A stretch of DNA of 64,000 nt from Actinomycetales bacterium. Its GTDB lineage: Bacteria > Actinomycetota > Actinomycetes > Actinomycetales > Microbacteriaceae. The notes below the pieces were generated by a model. It was given only the letters and a program-made list of their open reading frames with translations, searched no databases and was not told where the DNA came from. The position numbers and the translations under genes were made by a program. The stretch spans positions 1 to 64,000 of the forward strand of contig JAATFA010000033.1 of NCBI GenBank assembly GCA_015655445.1, in the 5' to 3' direction. Shown in pieces: positions 35,285-43,245 of the stretch; positions within the stretch are counted from its first letter, which is position 1; every line of letters begins with the position of its first letter.

Positions 35285-36160
35285 ATGACCGCCACCACCG
35301 GCGCACAACGCGTCGAGATCAACGGCAACGAGCTCGTCGTCGAGGTGCTGGGGCCCGAGGACGCCCCCGTGCTGCTCACCCACCACGGAGCGCCCGGGCT
35401 CGGCTCCCGCGCGGAGCCGCGCGCGAGCTTCGGCCGCCTCGCCGACGAGTTCCGCGTCGTCGTGTTCGACGCGCGCGGCTCCGGCGAGAGCGAGGGCAAG
35501 GGGGAGCTCACGCACGAGCAGTGGGCCGCCGACCTCGACGCCCTGCGGGAGTGGGCCGGCGCGGATCGCGTCGTGATCGGCGGCGGCTCGTACGGCGGGT
35601 TCATGGCGATGGAGTACGCGACGCGCTACCCCGAGCGGGTGAGCGCGATGGTGCTGCGCGACACCTCGCCGGACCACTCGAACGCGCACCTCGCGCGCGA
35701 GAACGCGCAGAGGTCGACGCGCGTGCACATCGACATGGAGATCTTCGACCGCATCGACCAGGGTCGCGTGCGCGACAACGCCGACCTCGAGCTGTGCTGG
35801 CGCCACATCCTCCCGCTCTACGACTACACCTACGACCCGGAGGCGACCGAGCGCAAGGCCGCGGCGACCCCCTACCGCTACGAGGCGCACAACTACGCGT
35901 TCTCCACGAACCTGCCCGCCTACGACCTCAAGCCGAAGCTGCCCTCCGTGACCGCTCCCACGCTCATCACGGTCGGGCGCGCGGACTGGATCACGCCGGT
36001 ATCCTGCAGCGAGACGATCCACGAGCTCATCCCGAACTCCGAGCTCGTCGTCTTCGAGAAGTCGGGCCACTCACCGCAGATCGAGGAGGCGGAGCTATGG
36101 GAGGCGACGGTGAGGGACTTCCTGCACCGGGCCCTTCGGCTCGATCGATCCCGGCTGTGA
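35285..36160 (+). CDS. Alpha/beta hydrolase, proline-iminopeptidase-like (S33)
   Basis: The 291-aa hydrolase has the oxyanion segment HHGAPGLGS, strand VVVFDARGSGES, nucleophile elbow GGGSYGGFM, the acid region TVGRADWITP and the His in EKSGHSPQIE. This matches S33 aminopeptidase-like or related amide/ester hydrolases. ATG 35285 has SD GAAAGGA. It sits in the peptide-uptake operon, so release of an N-terminal residue or a related amide cleavage is plausible, but substrate cannot be assigned. Confidence 0.85.
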   Translation: MTATTGAQRVEINGNELVVEVLGPEDAPVLLTHHGAPGLGSRAEPRASFGRLADEFRVVVFDARGSGESEGKGELTHEQWAADLDALREWAGADRVVIGGGSYGGFMAMEYATRYPERVSAMVLRDTSPDHSNAHLARENAQRSTRVHIDMEIFDRIDQGRVRDNADLELCWRHILPLYDYTYDPEATERKAAATPYRYEAHNYAFSTNLPAYDLKPKLPSVTAPTLITVGRADWITPVSCSETIHELIPNSELVVFEKSGHSPQIEEAELWEATVRDFLHRALRLDRSRL

Positions 36161-37179
36161 TCCAGGACGGCTACGCGACCCTCGACGAGCTCGACCGACG
36201 CATCGTCGTCGCCCTGCAGCACGACGGGCGGGCGACGTGGCGCGCGATCGCGCACGCCGTCGGCGCCTCCACGGCGACCGTCGCGCGGCGCGGGCAGGCG
36301 CTCCTCTCGTCCGGTCTCGTCAAGATCGCCGTCACGCCCGCGCTCGGCAGCCGCGGACCCGTCGACCCGTTCCTCGTGCGCATCAACTGCCGCCCAGGCA
36401 GCCAGATCGACGTCGCGGCCGCGCTCGCCGAGCATCCCGACGTGCGGTTCGTGACCCTCGTCACGGGGCGCTACGACATCGTCGCCGAGCTCGTCGTGCC
36501 CGGCGGGGCGGCGCGCTATCCTCAGCTCATCGCCGACCTCCAGTCGATCGAGGGCGTCGAGCGCTGGCGCAGCGACCTCATCCTGCACGTGCACAAGCTC
36601 GCGTTCGACTGGGGCCGTCAGCTCTTCGAGCAGCAGATGGACCAGCCGCCCGCGCCGCGCGACGACACGCCGCCCGCGGTCGACCCGACGGCGTTCGACG
36701 CCGCGGACTGGCGCATCATCGACCACCTCGAGCACGACGGACGCGAGACCTTCCAGGGTGTCGCCGACCATCTGGGGATGAACGAGTCGAGCGTGCGGCG
36801 GCGCTTCGAGCGTCTACGGGCGAGCGGCGCGATCAACATCCTCACGCTCGTGCCCGCGCCCGCGCTCGGCATGGGCGCGGAGACGCTCCTCACGATCAGC
36901 ATCGAGCCGCGTCACATCGCGGAGGTCGCGCGCGAGCTCGCGCAGCATCCCGCGGTGCGCTACCTCGCCTCGATCCTCGATCAGAGCGCCCTGTTCTGCG
37001 AGGTCATCCTGCCCTCGACGGACCACCTCTACCGATTCATCGGGGAGAGCCTGTCGAACATGCGCGGCGTGACCGGCTGGGAGGCCTCGATGGAGCTGCT
37101 CTACCTCAAGCGGGGCTTCGTGCAGACCCCGTGGTGGCGCCGCCAGGCGGTGCGCGTCCCCGCCGCGCGGGAGGCCTGA
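36157..37179 (+). CDS. Tandem Lrp/AsnC-type transcriptional regulator
   Basis: The 340-aa regulator contains two HTH-plus-RAM units. The first HTH is LDELDRRIVVALQHDGRATW.. with its effector part to about residue 150. The second begins DAADWRIIDHLEHDGRETFQGVADHLGMNES and its effector part runs to about 325. Most Lrp proteins have one unit and dimerise; a covalent tandem binds asymmetrically. GTG 36157 overlaps the hydrolase stop (GTGA) but lacks an SD; ATG 36097 has a strong GGAGG and would add 20 residues. It probably senses the transported amino acid or peptide and controls the divergent promoter at 29.2 kb. Confidence 0.85.
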   Translation: MIQDGYATLDELDRRIVVALQHDGRATWRAIAHAVGASTATVARRGQALLSSGLVKIAVTPALGSRGPVDPFLVRINCRPGSQIDVAAALAEHPDVRFVTLVTGRYDIVAELVVPGGAARYPQLIADLQSIEGVERWRSDLILHVHKLAFDWGRQLFEQQMDQPPAPRDDTPPAVDPTAFDAADWRIIDHLEHDGRETFQGVADHLGMNESSVRRRFERLRASGAINILTLVPAPALGMGAETLLTISIEPRHIAEVARELAQHPAVRYLASILDQSALFCEVILPSTDHLYRFIGESLSNMRGVTGWEASMELLYLKRGFVQTPWWRRQAVRVPAAREA

Positions 37180-37242
37180 CCCGCGGCGGGCGCGCCCCAG
37201 CCTCGGCTCGGGGCCGTGCGCCCGCACACGGCCGGCGGCCGG

Positions 37243-37256
37243 GGGACCTTCGTCCC
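37243..37256 (+). promoter_or_regulatory. DosR/DevR-like box upstream of an SDR gene
   Basis: GGGACCTTCGTCCC followed by T: the perfect palindrome, identical to the flavodoxin box. TGGAAT (37280-37285) lies 23 bp downstream. This places a gene 10 kb outside the main island in the predicted regulon. Confidence 0.75.
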
Positions 37257-37331
37257 TGGCCCGTCGCTCCTCGGTCGCGTGGAATGTCCTCATCGACATC
37301 CGCTCCGAGAGGAGCCACCGAAGGGAGCGCC

Positions 37332-38087
37332 ATGACCGGCATCATCGAGGACCGCTTCGCCGGCCGCACCGTCATCGTCACGGGGGCGGGAGCCGGCATC
37401 GGCCGGGCGACCGCCGTGCGGCTCGCGCACGAGGGCGCGCGCGTGATCGCGACGGACGTCGTCGAGGAGCGCCTCGCCGACCTGCGCGCCGAGCTCGGCG
37501 ACACGGTCACGACGATCGCGGGCGACGTCGCCGCGGAGGAGACCGTGCGCTCGCTCCTCGACGCGGCGCACGGCCGCGTCGACGGCCTCGCGAACGTCGC
37601 GGGCATCATGGACGGCTTCCTGCCGACCGCGGAGCTCGACGACGCGACGTGGGAGCGCGTGCTCTCGGTCAACCTCACCGCCCTCATGCGGCTCACGCGC
37701 GCCGTGCTCCCCGGCATGATCGAGGCGGGCGCGGGCAGCATCGTCAACGTCTCCTCCGAGGCGGGGCTGCGCGGATCGGCGGCCGGCACCGCCTACACGA
37801 CCTCCAAGCACGCCGTCATCGGCCTCACGCGCAGCACGGCGTTCTTCTACACGCCGAAGGGCGTCCGCTGCAACGCCGTCGCTCCGGGCGGCGTCGCGAC
37901 GAGCATCGAGGCGGGATTCCGCTCCGCCTACGCCGCCGAGCGCCTCGGGCCGCTCCTGCAGGCGAACGTGCCGCCGGCCGCGACGGCCGAACAGCTCGCG
38001 GCGGCGATCACGTGGCTCCTGAGCGACGACTCCGCCAACGTCTCGGGGGCGGTGCTCGCCGACGACGGCGGCTGGGCCGCGATCTGA
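37332..38087 (+). CDS. Short-chain dehydrogenase/reductase
   Basis: The 251-aa classical SDR has the NAD(P) loop TGAGAGIGRAT, DVVEER after beta-2 (an Asp that favours NAD(H)), the NVAG motif, catalytic Ser in NVSSEAG, and the Tyr/Lys pair YTTSKHA. It ends with the usual GAVLADDGGW. ATG 37332 has SD GAAGGGAG. The substrate is unknown. Its promoter has a perfect DevR-like box, so it may recycle NADH by reducing a carbonyl when oxygen is low. Confidence 0.88.
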   Translation: MTGIIEDRFAGRTVIVTGAGAGIGRATAVRLAHEGARVIATDVVEERLADLRAELGDTVTTIAGDVAAEETVRSLLDAAHGRVDGLANVAGIMDGFLPTAELDDATWERVLSVNLTALMRLTRAVLPGMIEAGAGSIVNVSSEAGLRGSAAGTAYTTSKHAVIGLTRSTAFFYTPKGVRCNAVAPGGVATSIEAGFRSAYAAERLGPLLQANVPPAATAEQLAAAITWLLSDDSANVSGAVLADDGGWAAI

Positions 38088-38156
38088 GCCTGGGCGATCA
38101 CGGAGGAGCCGGAGCCGCGCGGCCGAGCGCCGCCGGCCCGCCGTAGACTTCCGGCG

Positions 38157-39305
38157 ATGCGCCGCTCCGCTGCCCTCGTGACGGCCGCTGCCGTCGCGGC
38201 TGCGCTCTGGCTCCTCAGCGGCCTCGCGTTCTCGGCCGTCGCGTTCTCGTCGAGCAGCTGGAGCTCCCTGGTCGCCCTCGTCGTGCCGCCGACCGTGCCC
38301 GCGACCGCGTGGCAGCTGCCGCAGCCGTGGAACTGGCTGCTCCCCCTGTGCAGCGCCGTCCTGTTCGGCGCGCTGCTCGCGCTCGCGCTGAGCCTGCTCG
38401 CCGGCTGGTCGCAGTGGCGGCGAGCCTCGCCCGGCCTCCGGTTCCTTGCGGCGTGGCTCGCCGCGATCGGAGCCGCGTTCGTCACCGCCGCCGTCTGGGC
38501 CGTCGGCAGCACGATCGCGTCGGCCACGCCCACGGGGACGGCGTGGGCGTTCCGCTCGGCGCAGCCGGACCTGCTCGCGAGCGGCTACGGGGGCGTCGTG
38601 TGGGGCTGGCTGTCGGCGCTCGTCGTCGCCCTCCTCACCCGCGCCGCCGCTCCGACCGCGGCGGCGCCCCCGAGACGTGGTCCCGTCGCGCTCCTCGCCG
38701 CGGCCGCCGTCGTCGCGCTCGCGGCCGGCGCCGGCGTCGTCGCCGCGCAGCCCGCCGCCACCCGCGCCGCCCGCATCGCCGCCGGCGGCGCGCCCAACGG
38801 CCTGCCGATCGCGACGCCTTCCCCGTCGACGGCTCCGCCCGTTCCGCCGCCGCGCGTCGCCGGCAGCACGCCCGCCGCGCCCGTGCCCGGCTCGTGCTCC
38901 CCCGACGACGTCGTCCTCTCGGCCACGGGCGGCGAGGGGGCCCTCGGTCACCGCGCGCTCACGCTCGTGCTCGTCAACCGGTCCGCCGGATCGTGCGTCG
39001 TCGACGGATATCCGGACGTCGCCTTCGCGGACGCCGACGGTCACGACCTCGGCGTCACGGTGCGACCCGGCGCCTCCTACCTCGCCGCCGACCCGGGACC
39101 GCGGCCGGTGTCCCTCGCCCCGGGCGCGGCGGCGGAGGCGCACCTCGCGTGGGACGCGACGGGCGCGCGGGCGGGAACGGCGGCGAGCGCCTGGGTCGCG
39201 CCCTACGCGGGCGCGTCCCGGACGCCGCTTCCCGTCGCCTCCGACATCACGGGCGCGTCCGCGGTGACCGTCACGGCGTGGGCGACGACGACCGTGAGCG
39301 GATGA
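38157..39305 (+). CDS. Membrane protein with C-terminal DUF4232-like domain
   Basis: The 382-aa protein has about five hydrophobic helices in residues 1-205, a Pro/Ala linker (SPSTAPPVPPPRVAG), and an extracellular C-terminal domain CSPDDVVLSATGGEGALGHRALTLVLVNRS..CVVDGYPDVAF. That last pattern, with two Cys and the NRS..C.L.GYP core, is the DUF4232 type. ATG 38157 lies 7 nt after TAGACT, so the mRNA is probably leaderless. Function unknown. Confidence 0.75.
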   Translation: MRRSAALVTAAAVAAALWLLSGLAFSAVAFSSSSWSSLVALVVPPTVPATAWQLPQPWNWLLPLCSAVLFGALLALALSLLAGWSQWRRASPGLRFLAAWLAAIGAAFVTAAVWAVGSTIASATPTGTAWAFRSAQPDLLASGYGGVVWGWLSALVVALLTRAAAPTAAAPPRRGPVALLAAAAVVALAAGAGVVAAQPAATRAARIAAGGAPNGLPIATPSPSTAPPVPPPRVAGSTPAAPVPGSCSPDDVVLSATGGEGALGHRALTLVLVNRSAGSCVVDGYPDVAFADADGHDLGVTVRPGASYLAADPGPRPVSLAPGAAAEAHLAWDATGARAGTAASAWVAPYAGASRTPLPVASDITGASAVTVTAWATTTVSG

Positions 39306-39574
39306 TGGGTTCTTCTGCAGGGCGCGGTAGGGGGTCCGGCCAGGGCCGCCTCCATGCGCATCGCAGGCATCGGTCCGCTGGCCTCCCCGTCGACGACGTT
39401 CCGTCACACGAAATGTCGTCAACCTGCCGTTGGGCGCCCGCGGCCAGCGCGGCACAGGTTCTCTTCGCGGCCCCCTCCGTCCACAATAGGTCGAGCGGCG
39501 TCCCGCGCCCGCGAGGGCGTCGCAGGCGGAGCGGACGGCACGATGCGACGGGCACGGCGGAGGAGGAGGGGACA

Positions 39575-40146
39575 GTGGCGGACGCGGCAGAGCCGAGACG
39601 TGGATCGTCCTTCTGCGGAGCGTCAACCTCGGGAACCGGAACAAGGTCTCCATGCCCGCGCTGCGGGACCGCTTGCGCGATCGCGGCCTCCCCGGCTGCG
39701 AGACCTATCTGCAGAGCGGCAACCTCGTCGTGCGCAGCGCGCGTCACCGCGACGCGATCGCGCTCCTCGTCGAGACCGCGCTCCGCGAGGACCTCGGCGT
39801 CGAGACGACGGCGATCGTGCGATCGGAGCACGAGTGGCGCGCGGTGCTCGCGGCGAACCCATTCGCCGGCTCGTCGACGCTCGTGCAGGTCGTGCTGCTG
39901 AGCGCGGTGCCCGACGCCGCGCGCGTCGAGGCCCTCGAGTCGGAGGACTGGGGCGACGATCGCGTCGCGGTCGTCGGCGACGCCGTCTACGTCGAGTACG
40001 CGGGCGGACGCGTGCACGCGAGCCGCGCCCAGCACGCGACGATCCTGCGCCGCCTCCGGGTCTCCGGCACGGCACGCACATGGGCGACCGTCGTCGGCGT
40101 GGCAAGGCTCGCCGGCCTCGACACGGCAGCCCCGGGCACGGCGTGA
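39575..40146 (+). pseudogene. DUF1697 protein with N-terminal frameshift
   Basis: From 39598 one frame encodes a complete DUF1697 core: TWIVLLRSVNLGNRNKVSMPALRDRL, TYLQSGNLVV, ANPFAG and a C-terminal RAQHATILRRL region. That frame has no start before an internal ATG at 39652, which would delete the conserved first 18 residues. A GTG at 39575 with an excellent AGGAGGGGACA is out of frame by one base missing (or two added) between 39577 and 39598. Either a real frameshift has broken the gene, a sequencing indel is present, or an unusual start is used. The ORF from 39652 is intact to the stop. Confidence 0.65.
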
Positions 40147-40183
40147 CGCGGCGCAGCGCGGCGGCGAGGGCGCCGCGCTCCGG

Positions 40184-40888
40184 CTAGCTGACGAGCGCCT
40201 CGAGCTCGGCGAGGATGAGGCGGGTCGACCGCAGCGGATCGGTCAGCGCGCTGCCCATGACGACCGCGCTCGCGCCCTCCGCGAGCGCCTGCGCGACCTG
40301 GGCCGCCGTGCGATAGCGTCCCTCGGCGACGACGGGGACAGCGACCTCGCGCGCGAGGTCCGCCACGAGCGCGAGGTCCGGCCCGAAGGCTCCGCTCGCC
40401 CGCATCGTCCCGCGCGTCGCATCCGTGTAGCCGGAGAGCGTAGACGCGACCGCGTCCGCTCCCGCCCGATCCGCGCGCCGCCCCGCCTCCGCCGTGTCGA
40501 CGTCGGCGAGCACGGCCACGCCGATCTCGTCCCGGATCCTCGCGATGAGGTCCTCCAGGCTCTCCGGATACGGCCGGGGACGCATCGTCGCGTCGATCGC
40601 GATCGCGTCCGCTCCCGCGTCGGCGAGCGCGCGAGCGAGCGACGACGCGGGCGTGATCCACTGCGCGCCCGTGTCGTCGAGCACCTTGTAGAGCCCGATC
40701 ACGGGAACGGCGACGCGCGCCTTGATCGCCGCGACGTCGGCGGGACCGTTCGCGCGGATCGCGCACGCGCCCCCGTGCACGGCCGCGTCGGCGATCGCCG
40801 CCATGATGCCGGGGTCTCGCAGGGGCGACCCCTCGGCCGCCTGGCACGAGACGATCAGCGGGCCGCCGAGGGTCGAGAAGTGGAACAT
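40184..40888 (-). CDS. nanE: N-acetylmannosamine-6-phosphate 2-epimerase
   Basis: The 234-aa TIM-barrel protein shows NanE family blocks: LIVSCQAAEGSPLRDPGIMAA, GLYKV, DADAIAIDATMRPRP-type (AIAIDATMRPRP), VLADVDTAEAG, and VVAEGRYRTAAQVAQAL. It converts ManNAc-6-P to GlcNAc-6-P in sialic acid or amino-sugar catabolism. It lies 3 bp after the GntR-family regulator gene on the same strand and divergent from a sugar ABC transporter, so transported sialic acid-derived or ManNAc-type sugar is likely. No NanA lyase is visible in the window. Confidence 0.92.
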   Translation of the reverse strand: MFHFSTLGGPLIVSCQAAEGSPLRDPGIMAAIADAAVHGGACAIRANGPADVAAIKARVAVPVIGLYKVLDDTGAQWITPASSLARALADAGADAIAIDATMRPRPYPESLEDLIARIRDEIGVAVLADVDTAEAGRRADRAGADAVASTLSGYTDATRGTMRASGAFGPDLALVADLAREVAVPVVAEGRYRTAAQVAQALAEGASAVVMGSALTDPLRSTRLILAELEALVS

Positions 40889-40891
40889 GGA

Positions 40892-41623
40892 TCACACCTG
40901 CCGTGAGTCTCGCTGTCGGTGGGATCCGTCGAGGTCCACCTGGAACTGATATCGATCGCCGCGATAGAGGCTGCGCACCGCCTCCACTCGGCGCCCGTCC
41001 TGCATCCACGTCACGCGCTCGACGAGGATCGCCGGGCTCAACGGCGCGACGGCGAGCAGCGCGGCCTCCTCGTCGTCGAGCACGGTCGCCTCCATCGTCT
41101 GCGAGCCAGAGGCGATCTCGATCCCGTAGCGGCGCGAGAGCGTCGTATAGAGCGAGTCGTTGCCGAGGAGCTCGGGATCGAATCCGGGGATGAGCGCCTC
41201 CGGGATCGTGACGTCCTCGAGCGCCATGGGCTCGCCGTCCGCGAGCCGCAGCCGTCGCATCGTCAGGACCGGGTCACCGGGGCTGATCTGCAGGCGCGCG
41301 CCCATGCGTGCGCCGGCCGCACGCGAGCGATGGGAGATGAGCCGCGACGAGCTCGACATGCGTCGCGCCCGCATGTCCTCCGAGAACGACTGCACGCGGA
41401 AGGTCTGCGTGAGCTTGGGACGCGCGACGAACGTCCCGCTGCCCTGCCGCCGTACGAGCAGGCCGTCGTCGGCGAGATCGTCGAGGGCTCGCCGCAGTGT
41501 CTCACGTGCCACGCCGAACCGCTCACCGAGCACGCGCTCCGAGGGGAGCTGCTCGCCCTGCGGCAGCTCCTCGATGAGGGCGAGCAGGCGCTGCCGCACG
41601 AGGTCGCCCTTCGAGGTCGTCAT
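40892..41623 (-). CDS. GntR-family (HutC/DasR subfamily) regulator
   Basis: The 243-aa protein has an N-terminal winged helix (LPSERVLGERFGVARETLRRALDDLADDGLL, RRQGSGTFVA) and a C-terminal UTRA ligand domain (PGDPVLTMRRLRLADGEPMALEDVTIP), the layout of HutC/NagR/DasR regulators that sense phosphorylated sugars. ATG 41623 follows GGAGGG at good spacing; the track's start six codons earlier has none. DasR-like sequences TGGTCTAGTCCA and CTAGACCAC lie in the divergent promoter. It probably represses nanE and the transporter operon until a GlcNAc-6-P-like ligand appears. Confidence 0.88.
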   Translation of the reverse strand: MTTSKGDLVRQRLLALIEELPQGEQLPSERVLGERFGVARETLRRALDDLADDGLLVRRQGSGTFVARPKLTQTFRVQSFSEDMRARRMSSSSRLISHRSRAAGARMGARLQISPGDPVLTMRRLRLADGEPMALEDVTIPEALIPGFDPELLGNDSLYTTLSRRYGIEIASGSQTMEATVLDDEEAALLAVAPLSPAILVERVTWMQDGRRVEAVRSLYRGDRYQFQVDLDGSHRQRDSRQV

Positions 41624-41689
41624 CCGTCTGCCCTCCACCACCGTGCCGACACCACGCCGACCTACATTTCCTACCGCACTATATCCCGG

Positions 41690-41802
41690 TGGTCTAGTCC
41701 AAATCTCATTGCCGTCGACTTGCTCGATCGCGCTGCCGCGTGGTCTATTGACAGGGGTGCTGTCGCCGTGTTGGCTATTCCGACATCGGCAGGGCTAGAC
41801 CA
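41690..41802. promoter_or_regulatory. DasR-like operators and -35 box in the nan divergent promoter
   Basis: TGGTCTAGTCCA (41690-41701) matches the DasR consensus TGGTCTAGACCA at 11 of 12 bases. AGGGCTAGACCA (41791-41802) matches at 10 of 12. A weaker half site TGGTCTATTGAC (41741-41752) overlaps TTGACA (41748-41753), a consensus -35 box for the rightward operon. Occupation of these sites by the adjacent HutC-type regulator would block both promoters. Confidence 0.7.
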
Positions 41803-41884
41803 CTATGAGCCCCAACAGAAGCTCCATGACTAGACGAGTCGCCCTGCACCATCGAGCAACGCATCACCGACACGAGAGAAGAGC

Positions 41885-43234
41885 ATGATGAGGAAACGCA
41901 GGATCGCCGCCGCGGCGCTCGCCATGGGCACCGTCGCCGCTCTGCTCGCCGGGTGCGCCTCCGGCGGCTCGGGGTCCTCCGGCGGGGTCACGACCGTCAA
42001 CATGGTCCTGTGGCCCGGCCCGGAGGGCGACGCGATGCAGAAGGTCGTCGACGCCTGGAACGCGGACCAGGGCGTCAAGGACAAGGTCAAGGTCAAGATG
42101 GTCCTGCTCAGCCGCGACGACACGTTCTCGCGCGAGACCACGGAGATCAGCGCGCGCTCGTCGAGCGAGGACATCTACTTCGTCGCGAGCTACAACGTGA
42201 ACTACTACCAGGCCGGTCTCGACCCCATCGACGATGTCGGCATCACAGACAGCGACTACTTCACGCCGGTCGTCGAGGGGCTCAAGATCGGCGGCAAGCA
42301 ATACGCGCTGCCGCTGGACGTGAGCAATCACTTCCTCTACTACCGCAAGGACCTCATCGACCGGCTCCTCTCCGACGACGCCCAGAGAGCCGCCTACCGG
42401 CAGGTGAGCCAGAAGGTGCTCGGCGAGGCCCGCGATCCGAAGGACCCCGCGGACTGGGACGTCGACGACTACCTCGCGATGGCGGCGTACTTCTCCAAGT
42501 CCGCCAACCCCGGCTCTCCGACGACCTACGGCACGGCCCTCCAGCTGAAGACCTCCGTCTTCAACATCACCCTGTGGGACGACCTGCTGTGGGGCCTCGG
42601 CGGCGGATGGACGACGAAGAGCGGGAAGGCCGACCTCACGTCGCCGCAGGCGAAGAAGGCCATGGACGTCTACCGCACGATCTACGAGAACAAGTGGACC
42701 TCGCCGGACGCCGCGCAGGCCGAGTACGCGGAGACGAACTCCGCGCTCGAATCCGGCGACGTCGCCTTCGCGATGCAATGGTCGTCCGCGTACTCCGAGC
42801 TCACCGATCCCACGAAGGCACCCAAGGTCGCGCACACGATCGCCGTCGCGCCCGAGCCGGGCGACCCGCACTCGACGCACGTACACGCGCTCGCCGTCGC
42901 GCTCAACAAGTACTCGAAGAACAAGGACGCGGCGAAGACCTGGCTGAAGTACCTCGCCACGCCCGAGGCGATGACCGCATACGCCAAGGCCGGCGGCATC
43001 CCCTCGATGCCGAAGGTGCTCGCGGACAACGTCGACGTCAACGCGGCGTTCACGCCCATCGCGGACCAGGTGGGCAAGTACGGCTACACGCCGCCGCTCT
43101 TCACGGGCACGTTCGACGCCATGACCCAGCTCACCGAGGCGCTCAACCCCGGCTGGGTCGGGATCTCCCCCGTCGACGAGGTGCTCGGCGACGCGAACAC
43201 GAAGCTGCAATCCCAGCTCGACAAGCGGAAGTAG
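41885..43234 (+). CDS. ABC sugar transporter solute-binding lipoprotein
   Basis: The 449-aa family-1 binding protein has a signal peptide with lipobox AALLAGCASG and the pattern VNMVLWPGPEGDAMQKVVDAWN. Later it has a typical sugar-SBP C-terminal half ending KLQSQLDKRK. A second ATG at 41888 is possible. The transporter operon contains no ATPase gene, so it probably uses a shared MsiK-like ATPase encoded elsewhere. Neighbouring nanE suggests an amino sugar or sialic-acid-like substrate. Confidence 0.9.
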   Translation: MMRKRRIAAAALAMGTVAALLAGCASGGSGSSGGVTTVNMVLWPGPEGDAMQKVVDAWNADQGVKDKVKVKMVLLSRDDTFSRETTEISARSSSEDIYFVASYNVNYYQAGLDPIDDVGITDSDYFTPVVEGLKIGGKQYALPLDVSNHFLYYRKDLIDRLLSDDAQRAAYRQVSQKVLGEARDPKDPADWDVDDYLAMAAYFSKSANPGSPTTYGTALQLKTSVFNITLWDDLLWGLGGGWTTKSGKADLTSPQAKKAMDVYRTIYENKWTSPDAAQAEYAETNSALESGDVAFAMQWSSAYSELTDPTKAPKVAHTIAVAPEPGDPHSTHVHALAVALNKYSKNKDAAKTWLKYLATPEAMTAYAKAGGIPSMPKVLADNVDVNAAFTPIADQVGKYGYTPPLFTGTFDAMTQLTEALNPGWVGISPVDEVLGDANTKLQSQLDKRK

Positions 43235-43245
43235 CGCGTCGCCCC

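Noticed and set aside
39306-39574. Possible gene in the gap before the DUF1697 gene
   Set aside because: No ORF with coding character or family motif; only a weak promoter-like ACAATAGG was seen.
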